DNA from: Actinocrinis sp035653575
GTDB taxonomy: Bacteria > Actinomycetota > Actinomycetes > Streptomycetales > Catenulisporaceae
DNA: 64,000 bases
Assembly: GCF_035653575.1 (NCBI RefSeq)
Contig: NZ_DASRBQ010000119.1
Coordinates: forward strand, 1-64,000
Direction of reading: 5' to 3'
Position numbers and translations under genes: made by a program. Shown in pieces: positions 1 through 8,463 of this stretch (position 1 is its first letter; each line of letters opens with the position of its first letter). Under the pieces are notes generated by a model. The model was not told the origin of the DNA. It did no database searches and worked only from the letters and a program-made list of their open reading frames with translations.

Positions 1-135
1 CAGCACGGGGAGCGGGATGATCGGCGGATGCAGTTCCTCGCGGGCGACGAGCCGCTGGTGAAACGCGAGCGACGCCTTGTCGCCTTGCTCAAGGCCGATG
101 AGCATGCCCGTGTCGTAGACGAAGACCGTGCTCAC
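1..135 (-). CDS. PIN-domain toxin (VapC-like), cut by left edge
   Basis: Reading the minus strand from a GTG at 133-135 gives a protein that begins MSTVFVYDTGMLIGLEQGDK and stays open to the window edge, so only 45 residues are visible. A short beta strand followed by an Asp (V-Y-D-T-G) and a nearby E is the start of a PIN ribonuclease domain, where the first Asp binds the catalytic metal. The start codon overlaps the stop of the upstream ribbon-helix-helix gene (GTGA), the usual coupling of an antitoxin-toxin pair. The family (PIN toxin cutting RNA) is inferred from this short stretch plus the context. Confidence 0.72.
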   Translation of the reverse strand, partial: MSTVFVYDTGMLIGLEQGDKASLAFHQRLVAREELHPPIIPLPVL

Positions 136-425
136 GCGACGCTCTGGCCCTTGGGCGGGCCGACGAGTTCGTCCAGGAACCGGTCCACGGCCGCTGCCTC
201 CTCCTCGTTCAACGGCAAGGCGGGAGCCTCCGGGCCGGACTCGGCCGCAGCGATGGCCGCGTCCACATCCGCGAACCGTGCGGTCACCAGGTCGTCCTGC
301 GCCATCAACAGGCGTGCGGCCACCATCAGATACGCGGAGACATCCAGCCCCTGCGCCTCCGCGTGAGCCCTGATCGCGGCGTGTGTCTCTTCGTCCGTGG
401 ACACACTGAAACGCTTGACAGCCAT
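132..425 (-). CDS. Ribbon-helix-helix (CopG-like) antitoxin
   Basis: A 97-aa protein starting MAVKRFSVSTDEETHAAIRA. Residues 3-40 read as a ribbon-helix-helix fold: a short strand (KRFSVS), helix (DEETHAAIRAHAEAQG), turn (LDVS) and second helix (AYLMVAARLL). The acidic C-terminal half (LNEEEAAAVDRFLDELVG) is what normally wraps the toxin. It overlaps the PIN gene by four bases. I chose ATG 423-425 and not an upstream in-frame start because a -10 box ends only 6 nt before it, implying a leaderless message. The expected role is to neutralise the PIN toxin and repress its own promoter through the palindrome just upstream. Confidence 0.8.
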   Translation of the reverse strand: MAVKRFSVSTDEETHAAIRAHAEAQGLDVSAYLMVAARLLMAQDDLVTARFADVDAAIAAAESGPEAPALPLNEEEAAAVDRFLDELVGPPKGQSVA

Positions 426-431
426 GCGGCC

Positions 432-451
432 AGCGTAACACCCGGTATTAC
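432..451 (-). promoter_or_regulatory. Autoregulatory promoter/operator of the PIN/RHH pair
   Basis: On the minus strand TACGCT (432-437) lies 6 nt before the antitoxin ATG, giving a leaderless transcript. It overlaps a 17-bp near-perfect palindrome, GTAACACCCGGTATTAC (435-451), with one mismatched pair away from the centre. A palindrome over the -10 box is what an autorepressing RHH antitoxin would bind. Binding itself is inference. Confidence 0.6.
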
Positions 452-534
452 GGAGTGCGTGCCACTGCCCCGGCGCTCCGCCGCCTCGCCTGTCAACCAG
501 TCGCACTCGAAGGGCGCAGATCGGGCCTCTTTGC

Positions 535-1917
<1,383 letters not shown>

Positions 1918-2123
1918 TGATCACTCCCTGGTTGAGACGTCGTTCAGGGTAACTCGACGGGGCGAGTCACACCCAAAGGTGCAGTAGGCGGGTGTACCCG
2001 GCTGATCATGTGGTTGGCGAGACAGGGAAGGATAGGAGCCGTGCCCGGGTTCGCATGAGGGCATGGGCACGGCACAGCACGGCCGCCTCGTCACGGGCGG
2101 CGGGCGCGAGCGTGGAGGCGCGG
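1918..2123. other. Divergent intergenic region sdaA / fbiC
   Basis: 206 bp between two outward-facing starts. It contains a short inverted repeat (ACTCG - 6 nt - CGAGT, near 1953-1968) nearer sdaA. The fbiC Shine-Dalgarno GGAGG is at 2114-2118. An ATG at 1992 is in frame with fbiC, but the extra residues look like non-conserved leader sequence. No clear paired -35/-10 was found. Confidence 0.4.
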
Positions 2124-4772
2124 ATGGTTGAGCAGCGGCACGTACCGACGCAAACGGGGATGCGGCGGGCGCTGCACCGCGCCGAGCAAGGAGTGGCCCT
2201 GGATCTGGCTGAGGCTGAGGTGCTGCTTCAGGCACGTGGGGACGATCTGACGGCGCTATCAAGCGTTGCGGCACGCGTGCGCGACGCGGGGCTTGAGCAG
2301 GCGGGGCGTCCGGGCATCATCACCTACTCGCGCAAGGTCTTCATACCGCTTACCCGGCTGTGCCGCGATCGCTGCGGTTACTGCACCTTCGTCACCATCC
2401 CCGGCAAGCTGCGGCGTGAAGGCCATGGTATGTACCTGTCGCCGGACGAGGTGCTGGACATCGCGCGTAAGGGCGCGGCACTCGGCTGTAAGGAAGCGCT
2501 CTTCACGTTGGGCGACCGGCCGGAGGACCGTTGGCCGGAAGCGCGCGAGTGGCTTGACGCCCACGGCTACGACGACACGCTCGCCTACGTGCGCGCCATG
2601 GCGGTGCGCGTGCTCGAGGAAACGGGACTGCTGCCGCACCTGAACCCCGGCGTACTAACCTGGACGGACTTCCAGCGACTCAAGCCGGTCGCGCCCTCGA
2701 TGGGCATGATGCTGGAGACGACCGCGACGCGGCTGTGGTCCGAGCCCGGCGGCCCGCACTACGGCTCGCCCGACAAGGAACCGGCGGTGCGGCTGCGGGT
2801 GCTGGAGGACGCGGGACGGTCGAACGTGCCGTTCACGACTGGGCTGCTGATTGGGATCGGGGAGACCTTCGCGGAGAGGGCGGACGCGCTGTTCGCGATC
2901 CGGCGCGTGCAGCGGCAGTACCAGGGCATTCAAGAGATCATCATTCAGAACTTCCGCGCGAAGCCGGACACGGCGATGCGGCGGGCCGCCGATGCCGATC
3001 TGGACGAGCTGGCGGCGACGATTGCCACTGCCCGGCTGATCCTCGGCCCGGCCGCGCGCATCCAGGCCCCGCCGAACCTGGTGGGCGAACAATACGCTCA
3101 GATGATCAACGCCGGGATCGACGACTGGGGTGGCGTCTCCCCGCTGACCCCGGATCACGTCAACCCGGAACGCCCGTGGCCGCACATCGAGGAACTTGCG
3201 GCGAGGACAGCCGACCTCGGATTCACCCTGCGTGAACGACTGACGATCTATCCGGAATTCGTCAAGCGCGGCGAGCCGTGGCTCGATCCGCGCCTGGTAC
3301 CGCACGTGCGCGCGCTCGTCGATCCCGCGACTGGGCTCGCCGACGAGGACGCGGTGGTCGAGGGGCGCCCGTGGCAGGAGCCCGAGGCGGTACTCAGTGC
3401 GAATGGCCGGACGGACCTGCATACGGCGATCGACACGGAGGGGCGCAGCGGAGACCGGCGCGGCGACTTCGACGCGGTGTACGGGGACTGGGAAGAGCTG
3501 CGCCAGACGGTGAGGCGGGGGAGTGTAGCGGTAAAGGGCGGCGGGAAGGACCGAGGCGCGCCGATCCGTCTGGACGGTGAGGTGCGCGCGGCGCTGTCCG
3601 TCGCGGCCGACGATCCGACCCGCCTGACGGACGATCAGGCGCTCGCGTTGTTCGACACCGCTCAGCACGCCACGCCGGAACACGCGGCCGCGCTCGACGA
3701 ACTGTGCCGCATCGCGGACGATCTGCGTCGTGCGACGGTGGGGGAGGAGGTCACCTTCCTCGTCACGCGGAACATCAATTTCACCAATGTCTGCTACACC
3801 GGCTGCCGGTTCTGCGCCTTCGCTCAGCGCCGCACCGATGCCGACGCCTACACACTCTCCCTCGACCAAGTCGCCGACCGTGCACAGCAGGCGTGGGACG
3901 TAGGCGCCACCGAGGTGTGTATGCAGGGCGGTATCCATCCCGACCTGCCCGGTACCGCGTACTTCGACATCGCGCGTGCGGTGAAGGAACGCGTCCCCGG
4001 CATGCACGTACACGCCTTCTCGCCTATGGAGGTCGCGAATGGGGCTACCCGGACGGGGATGTCGATCCGGGACTGGCTTACTGCAGCGCGTGACGCGGGA
4101 CTCGACACGATTCCGGGTACCGCGGCTGAGATCCTCGATGACGAAGTCCGCTGGGTCCTGACCAAGGGCAAGCTGCCGGCTGCCGCGTGGGTGGAAATCG
4201 TGGAGACCGCGCACAGCCTCGGCGTGCGCTCCTCCTCCACGATGATGTACGGCCACGTGGACGAGCCGCGGCACTGGGTCGGCCACCTGCGCCTGCTCGC
4301 CGCGATGCAGCGCCGCAACCTCGAACGCGGCCACGCCGGCTTCACCGAGTTCGTGACCCTGCCCTTCGTGCACACCAACGCCCCGGTATACCTCGCCGGC
4401 ATCGCCCGACCCGGGCCGACCATGGCCGAGAACCGGGCCGTCACCGCGATGGCCCGGCTGCTGCTGCACCCGCTGATCCCCAACATCCAGACCAGCTGGG
4501 TCAAGCTCGGCCCCGACGGCGCGGCCGAGATGCTGCGCAGCGGCGCCAACGACCTCGGCGGCACGCTGATGGAGGAGACCATCTCGCGCATGGCCGGCTC
4601 CTCCTACGGCAGCTATAAGTCAGTACACGAAATCAAGGAGATTGCCGCCGCCGCCGGCCGGCCCACCCGTCAGCGGAGTACGACCTACGGCGACGTGTCC
4701 GAAGAGCGGGTCGCGACCGGGGCACGATTCGACGGCCATCTTCCGGAATTGCTGCCGGTCTTGGAAAACTGA
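2124..4772 (+). CDS. fbiC: 7,8-didemethyl-8-hydroxy-5-deazariboflavin (FO) synthase, fused CofG-CofH
   Basis: An 882-aa bifunctional radical SAM enzyme that makes FO, the chromophore of cofactor F420, from tyrosine and the flavin precursor 5-amino-6-ribitylamino-uracil. Two radical SAM Cys motifs are visible: C80-R-D-R-C84-G-Y-C87 in the N-terminal CofG half and C557-Y-T-G-C561-R-F-C564 in the C-terminal CofH half. The order and the roughly 850-880 aa length match actinobacterial FbiC. I placed the start at ATG 2124 because GGAGG lies 5 nt upstream and the protein there begins like FbiC; a start at 1992 would add 44 poorly conserved residues. The next gene begins 4 nt after the stop. Confidence 0.96.
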   Translation: MVEQRHVPTQTGMRRALHRAEQGVALDLAEAEVLLQARGDDLTALSSVAARVRDAGLEQAGRPGIITYSRKVFIPLTRLCRDRCGYCTFVTIPGKLRREGHGMYLSPDEVLDIARKGAALGCKEALFTLGDRPEDRWPEAREWLDAHGYDDTLAYVRAMAVRVLEETGLLPHLNPGVLTWTDFQRLKPVAPSMGMMLETTATRLWSEPGGPHYGSPDKEPAVRLRVLEDAGRSNVPFTTGLLIGIGETFAERADALFAIRRVQRQYQGIQEIIIQNFRAKPDTAMRRAADADLDELAATIATARLILGPAARIQAPPNLVGEQYAQMINAGIDDWGGVSPLTPDHVNPERPWPHIEELAARTADLGFTLRERLTIYPEFVKRGEPWLDPRLVPHVRALVDPATGLADEDAVVEGRPWQEPEAVLSANGRTDLHTAIDTEGRSGDRRGDFDAVYGDWEELRQTVRRGSVAVKGGGKDRGAPIRLDGEVRAALSVAADDPTRLTDDQALALFDTAQHATPEHAAALDELCRIADDLRRATVGEEVTFLVTRNINFTNVCYTGCRFCAFAQRRTDADAYTLSLDQVADRAQQAWDVGATEVCMQGGIHPDLPGTAYFDIARAVKERVPGMHVHAFSPMEVANGATRTGMSIRDWLTAARDAGLDTIPGTAAEILDDEVRWVLTKGKLPAAAWVEIVETAHSLGVRSSSTMMYGHVDEPRHWVGHLRLLAAMQRRNLERGHAGFTEFVTLPFVHTNAPVYLAGIARPGPTMAENRAVTAMARLLLHPLIPNIQTSWVKLGPDGAAEMLRSGANDLGGTLMEETISRMAGSSYGSYKSVHEIKEIAAAAGRPTRQRSTTYGDVSEERVATGARFDGHLPELLPVLEN

Positions 4773-4776
4773 GCGC

Positions 4777-5625
4777 ATGACCTTCTCCATAGTCGCCCGC
4801 AGCACAGACGGCCGGCACTTCGGCGTCGCGGTGGCCTCCAAGTTCCTCGCCGTCGGCGCCATGGTCCCGGCCGCCGCGGTCACCCGCGAAGGCCGGCCGG
4901 GCGGCGCCCTGGCCACCCAGGCCCTGGCGAACCTGCGCTACAAGGACGCGGGGCTGCGGCTGCTGGCGGAAGGCAAAAGCGCGAAAGAGACGGTCGAGGC
5001 GCTGACCGGCGCGGACGATCTGGCCGCGGAACGGCAGCTCGGCGTCGTCGACGCGGAAGGCCAGGCCGCGACGTACACCGGTCCCGGCTGCCTGCCCTGG
5101 GCGGGCGGCGCGACCGGATACGGCTATGCGATCCAGGGCAACATCCTGGCCGGCTCGCGGGTGGTGGCGCTGATGGAGGAGGCGTGGCTGGCCTCCGACC
5201 CGCGCGGGCCGCTGGCCCGCAGGCTGTTGGCGGCGCTGACGGCCGGGGACAAGGTCGGCGGCGACAGCCGCGGCAAGCAGAGCGCGGCGCTGTACGTGGT
5301 GGCCGCGGGGGAGGGGTACGACGGCAGCGACGTCCTGGTCGATCTGCGCGTCGACGACCACGAGGAGCCGGTGGCCGAGCTGGCCCGGCTGCTGGATGTG
5401 CACGACCTGCTGTTCGGCAAGCCCGACCCCGATGAGCTACTCGTGCTGGAGGGTGACCTCGCGGCCGAGGTCTCCGCCTTGCTGTCCGAGCGTGGTTTCA
5501 CCGGCGAGCTGGGCAAGGCGCTGGGCAACTGGGGCGGCCGGGAGAACCTGGAGATGCGCCTGGTCGAGGGCAAGATCGATCCGGTCGTGCTCGACTACCT
5601 GCGCAACAGCCCGACCGGCGGATGA
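4777..5625 (+). CDS. DUF1028 family protein
   Basis: A 282-aa protein with the DUF1028 N-terminal domain (MTFSIVARSTDGRHFGVAVAS ... GPGCLPWAGG ... GYAIQGNILAG), a family with an Ntn-hydrolase-like fold and no settled biochemical role. Residues from about 205 on resemble the C-terminal domain that often follows DUF1028 (LARLLDVHDLLFGKPDPDEL). No signal peptide. It sits 4 nt after fbiC with no strong Shine-Dalgarno of its own and is probably translated from the fbiC message. Co-transcription with an F420 gene is the only functional hint. Confidence 0.85.
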   Translation: MTFSIVARSTDGRHFGVAVASKFLAVGAMVPAAAVTREGRPGGALATQALANLRYKDAGLRLLAEGKSAKETVEALTGADDLAAERQLGVVDAEGQAATYTGPGCLPWAGGATGYGYAIQGNILAGSRVVALMEEAWLASDPRGPLARRLLAALTAGDKVGGDSRGKQSAALYVVAAGEGYDGSDVLVDLRVDDHEEPVAELARLLDVHDLLFGKPDPDELLVLEGDLAAEVSALLSERGFTGELGKALGNWGGRENLEMRLVEGKIDPVVLDYLRNSPTGG

Positions 5626-5636
5626 CCGGCAGCGCC

Positions 5637-5678
5637 AGGGCACCGCGTCACGACGCGAAAGCGCCGGAACGGTGCCCT
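5637..5678. terminator. Hairpin between convergent DUF1028 and SPFH genes
   Basis: Perfect 9-bp arms AGGGCACCG (5637-5645) and CGGTGCCCT (5670-5678) enclose a 24-nt loop with further short pairing. It starts 12 bp after the DUF1028 stop. No T-tract follows, as is common in high-GC actinobacteria. It may serve both strands. Confidence 0.55.
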
Positions 5679-5709
5679 GATGCTGCTAACACACTGCCCT
5701 GATGCTGCT
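5673..5709. repeat. 15-bp direct repeat
   Basis: TGCCCTGATGCTGCT occurs at 5673-5687 and again at 5695-5709, overlapping the right arm of the preceding hairpin. It lies between two convergent genes and looks like a small local duplication. No function is evident. Confidence 0.7.
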
Positions 5710-5759
5710 GTCGCCTGTCCGGCCGCTGCTTCTGCGGCTTCTTCAGCCGTTCGAAGGGT

Positions 5760-6761
5760 TCAGAGACGCTGCGGCTGCGCGCCGTCCGACTGCGCCTCTG
5801 CCTGGGCCCGGTTGAGTTCGTCCTCGATCGGGTCGGGTGTGTCCGCGTTCTCCGGAACCGCGGCCACCTCGGGCAGCTCCGGGACGTCCGCGGCCTCGAT
5901 CTCCTCCGGCTTGACGGCCTCGGTCAGACCGGCCGCCTCTTCCGCCTCGACGACGGCGCGGTTGCGGCCCTTGTTCGCGGCCCGGGCCTCGGCGGCCCGC
6001 TCGGCGTGCGGCAGCGACGAGTGCTCCAGGAAGCGCAGCAGCTCCACCGGGAACGGAAGGATGACCGTCGAGGACTTCTCCGAGGCCACCTCGACCATCG
6101 TCTGCAGCAGCCGCAGCTGCAACGCCGCCGGGCTGTCCGACATCACGTCGGCCGCCTGCGCCAGCTTCTTCGACGCCTGAAGCTCGCCGTCCGCGGTGAT
6201 GATGCGGGCGCGCCGCTCCCGGTCCGCCTCCGCCTGACGGGCCATCGTGCGCTTCATCGACTCGGGCAGCGCGACGTCCTTGATCTCCACCCGGTCGATG
6301 TGGATGCCCCAGCCGACCGCCGGCGAGTCCAGCATCAGCGCCAGGCCCTGGTTCAGCGGCTCGCGGTTGGTCAGCAGGTCGTCGAGCTCGGACTTGCCGA
6401 TGATCGACCGCAGCGAGGTCTGCGCGACCTGCCCGATCGCGAACTGGTAGTCCTGCACCTCGACCAGCGCCCGCACCGGGTCGATCACCCGGAAGTACAC
6501 CACCGCGTCGACCCGCACCGTCACGTTGTCCCGGGTGATGCCCTCCTGCGCGGGCACCGGCAGCGTCACGATCTGCGTGTTGACCCGGACCAGCTTGTCG
6601 GAGAAGGGCACCAGCATGGCGATCCCGGCCTCGCGCGGCCGGCCGAGCACCTTCCCCCAGCGGAACACCACGCCCCGCTCGAACTGCCGCACGATCCGGA
6701 ACCGCGGACGACCGATCAGCGCCGCCACGGCCACCACGGCGATCGCGATCTCGACACCCAC
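5760..6761 (-). CDS. SPFH/band 7 (slipin-type) membrane protein
   Basis: A 333-aa stomatin/slipin-like protein. It has one N-terminal hydrophobic segment (residues 2-17) followed by the band 7 domain (RIVRQFERGVVFRWGKVLG ... LPVPAQEGITRDNVTVRVDAVVYFRV). A coiled-coil stretch follows (MKRTMARQAEADRERRARI) and an acidic, Pro/Glu-rich tail of about 70 residues. Such proteins oligomerise in the membrane and scaffold lipid microdomains. Slipins often sit beside an NfeD protein, but none is present here. The start is the GTG at 6759-6761. Confidence 0.9.
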   Translation of the reverse strand: MGVEIAIAVVAVAALIGRPRFRIVRQFERGVVFRWGKVLGRPREAGIAMLVPFSDKLVRVNTQIVTLPVPAQEGITRDNVTVRVDAVVYFRVIDPVRALVEVQDYQFAIGQVAQTSLRSIIGKSELDDLLTNREPLNQGLALMLDSPAVGWGIHIDRVEIKDVALPESMKRTMARQAEADRERRARIITADGELQASKKLAQAADVMSDSPAALQLRLLQTMVEVASEKSSTVILPFPVELLRFLEHSSLPHAERAAEARAANKGRNRAVVEAEEAAGLTEAVKPEEIEAADVPELPEVAAVPENADTPDPIEDELNRAQAEAQSDGAQPQRL

Positions 6762-6919
6762 CGCGCGTCACCCCAATCCAGGATGATCAAATTGGCATTT
6801 TCCCCGTTTGGCCATCGTTTCGTAGCCCATCGTAAGCCTGTGTATCCGTCTACGTACACGGCCCTGCGGCACTTGTGGGTTCAGTGGCGACCGGCCCTCG
6901 CCGGGGCGGGCGCACGACC

Positions 6920-8281
6920 CTAGCGGTACTCGCCGAAGCGCGGCCACACACCGAAACCGAGCGCGAGCAAGGCCGCCGCGACCAGCGACCAAGGCAGCCA
7001 CGACCAGCCGGCCAGGTCCGAGCGCGCGGAGGCCATCGCGGTGTCGAAGGCGGCGTGCCGGTCGTCCGACAGCTTCACCAGCGCCGAGTCGTAGTAATAG
7101 AAATCGAAGGCCTCATCGCCGCGGGCCGTCCCGGTGTCGCGGGCCAGCGCGGTGGAAATATCCGACCGGCCGATGATCGCGGGAATGTCGCCCTGCGGGG
7201 CCTGGACGATCAGTTTCCAGCGCGCGGCCGCCTCCGTGCCCGCCGAGCCGAGACCGGTCAGCTCTCCGTTCGCGGTCGACAGCGCCTTCGTCAGCTGCTG
7301 ATCGGTGGTGTCCGGCATCAGCAAGTAGCGCGTTACCGCACCGTCTACGTCGTAACTCGCGGCGCGCGCACGGGTCACCGCGAGGTAGTCCGTGAATCGC
7401 GCCCCAGCGGCCGATGCATCTCGCGCGGTCGCCATCAGCGCGAACAGGCTTCCGATCGCCAACCCGAGCGCGACCAGCAGCGCCACGACGATGCCGGGAT
7501 TGAGCGTGCGACGGAACCACAACCGCAGCCGCCGGTGCATCCGCGACGCCAGCACGAGCGCCAGCAGCCCCATGGCGCCGACCGCGCTCGCGCCGATGAT
7601 TCCAGCCAGATGCGCGGAGGAAGCGGCATCTGAAAGCGCGTTCGAGGTCTCGTCGCGCAGTGCGCGGGCCTCGGGCAGCAGCCGACTCTGCATCAACGTC
7701 GTGGCGCGCGCGTAGTAACCGATCGCGGCTGCGGCGGGCTGCCCGGACGGCGCGCCCATCGTGTCGGGCAGTGCGCTCGGCGCCGTCTGGTCGAGCGCGA
7801 TCGCCGCGTCGGCGATCTGGTGATACTGCGTCACCCCGCCGGTCAGCGCGGTCACCGGGGCGGCGCTCTGGTCCTCGCCGGCCAGCTGCCGAAGATCCGC
7901 GTCGACCTGCGCCGTGCGCTGGTTGTACGCGTCCAGCGCCGCGATCTGGTCACCGGCGTGGTCCAACGCGCCCGTGCCGGGATCGGCGCCGTTGCCCAGC
8001 AGCACCAGACGAGCGGCCTCGGCGTCGAGGTCGGAGAGGCTGAAGTAGAGGTCCGAGGCGTCCGACGCGATGCGCGCGTGCTGCGCCACGCTCTCCGTGC
8101 CATCCCGCGCTGCGGTAAACGCGCTGACCGTGGCTCCGAGCAGCGCCCCTAGCGCCAGCCCGACCGCCACCGTCCACGCCGCCAGGCGGAAAGGGGTACT
8201 GCGGCGATTCTGCTGCCCGCCGTTCCCAACCCCGCTCGCCGCCAGTTCAGTGCCTACAGGTGCCCCCACGGTCACGGCCAC
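6920..8281 (-). CDS. Four-helix membrane protein with two extracytoplasmic helical domains
   Basis: A 453-aa protein I cannot assign to a named family. Four membrane helices are visible near residues 32-54, 204-226, 240-262 and 424-446. They frame two Ala-rich helical regions of about 150 residues each, so the protein looks like two copies of 'TM - helical bundle - TM', the layout of a chemoreceptor-like ligand domain. No HAMP, kinase, cyclase or methyl-accepting domain follows. The N-terminus (about 30 residues) and the linker RMHRRLRLWFRRTLN are cytoplasmic by the positive-inside rule. It is divergent from thrS. Confidence 0.7.
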   Translation of the reverse strand: MAVTVGAPVGTELAASGVGNGGQQNRRSTPFRLAAWTVAVGLALGALLGATVSAFTAARDGTESVAQHARIASDASDLYFSLSDLDAEAARLVLLGNGADPGTGALDHAGDQIAALDAYNQRTAQVDADLRQLAGEDQSAAPVTALTGGVTQYHQIADAAIALDQTAPSALPDTMGAPSGQPAAAAIGYYARATTLMQSRLLPEARALRDETSNALSDAASSAHLAGIIGASAVGAMGLLALVLASRMHRRLRLWFRRTLNPGIVVALLVALGLAIGSLFALMATARDASAAGARFTDYLAVTRARAASYDVDGAVTRYLLMPDTTDQQLTKALSTANGELTGLGSAGTEAAARWKLIVQAPQGDIPAIIGRSDISTALARDTGTARGDEAFDFYYYDSALVKLSDDRHAAFDTAMASARSDLAGWSWLPWSLVAAALLALGFGVWPRFGEYR

Positions 8282-8386
8282 GCTCCGAACATAGCCCCGG
8301 CCGGTGAACGCGAGGTGGCCTGCGATTGGCCGCCAGGTGCCGCACGCCGCCCGGAAATGCGGTCATGCCTGGGCCGCCGCGGTCGG

Positions 8387-8392
8387 TACGAT
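8387..8392 (+). promoter_or_regulatory. Candidate -10 box for thrS
   Basis: TACGAT matches the actinobacterial -10 consensus TANNNT and would give a leader of about 65 nt before the thrS GTG. No convincing -35 and no T-box specifier or antiterminator structure was found in the leader. Confidence 0.4.
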
Positions 8393-8463
8393 CGTGCAGA
8401 GCAGCGCATGTCCGCGCCGCGCCTGAAGCCGACGAAGTTCAGCAGACGAACAAGGAGACCACG

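Noticed and set aside
1992..2123. Upstream 44-residue extension of FbiC
   Set aside because: The extension is low-complexity and the strong GGAGG sits before ATG 2124, where FbiC homology begins.
2655..4469. 604-codon open frame on the minus strand
   Set aside because: It lies fully antisense to the conserved CofH half of FbiC. Long antisense frames are expected at this GC content, and the product is Arg/His-rich with no domain.
8387..8463. T-box riboswitch before thrS
   Set aside because: The leader is only about 65 nt and lacks the T-box sequence and antiterminator; no specifier loop was found.
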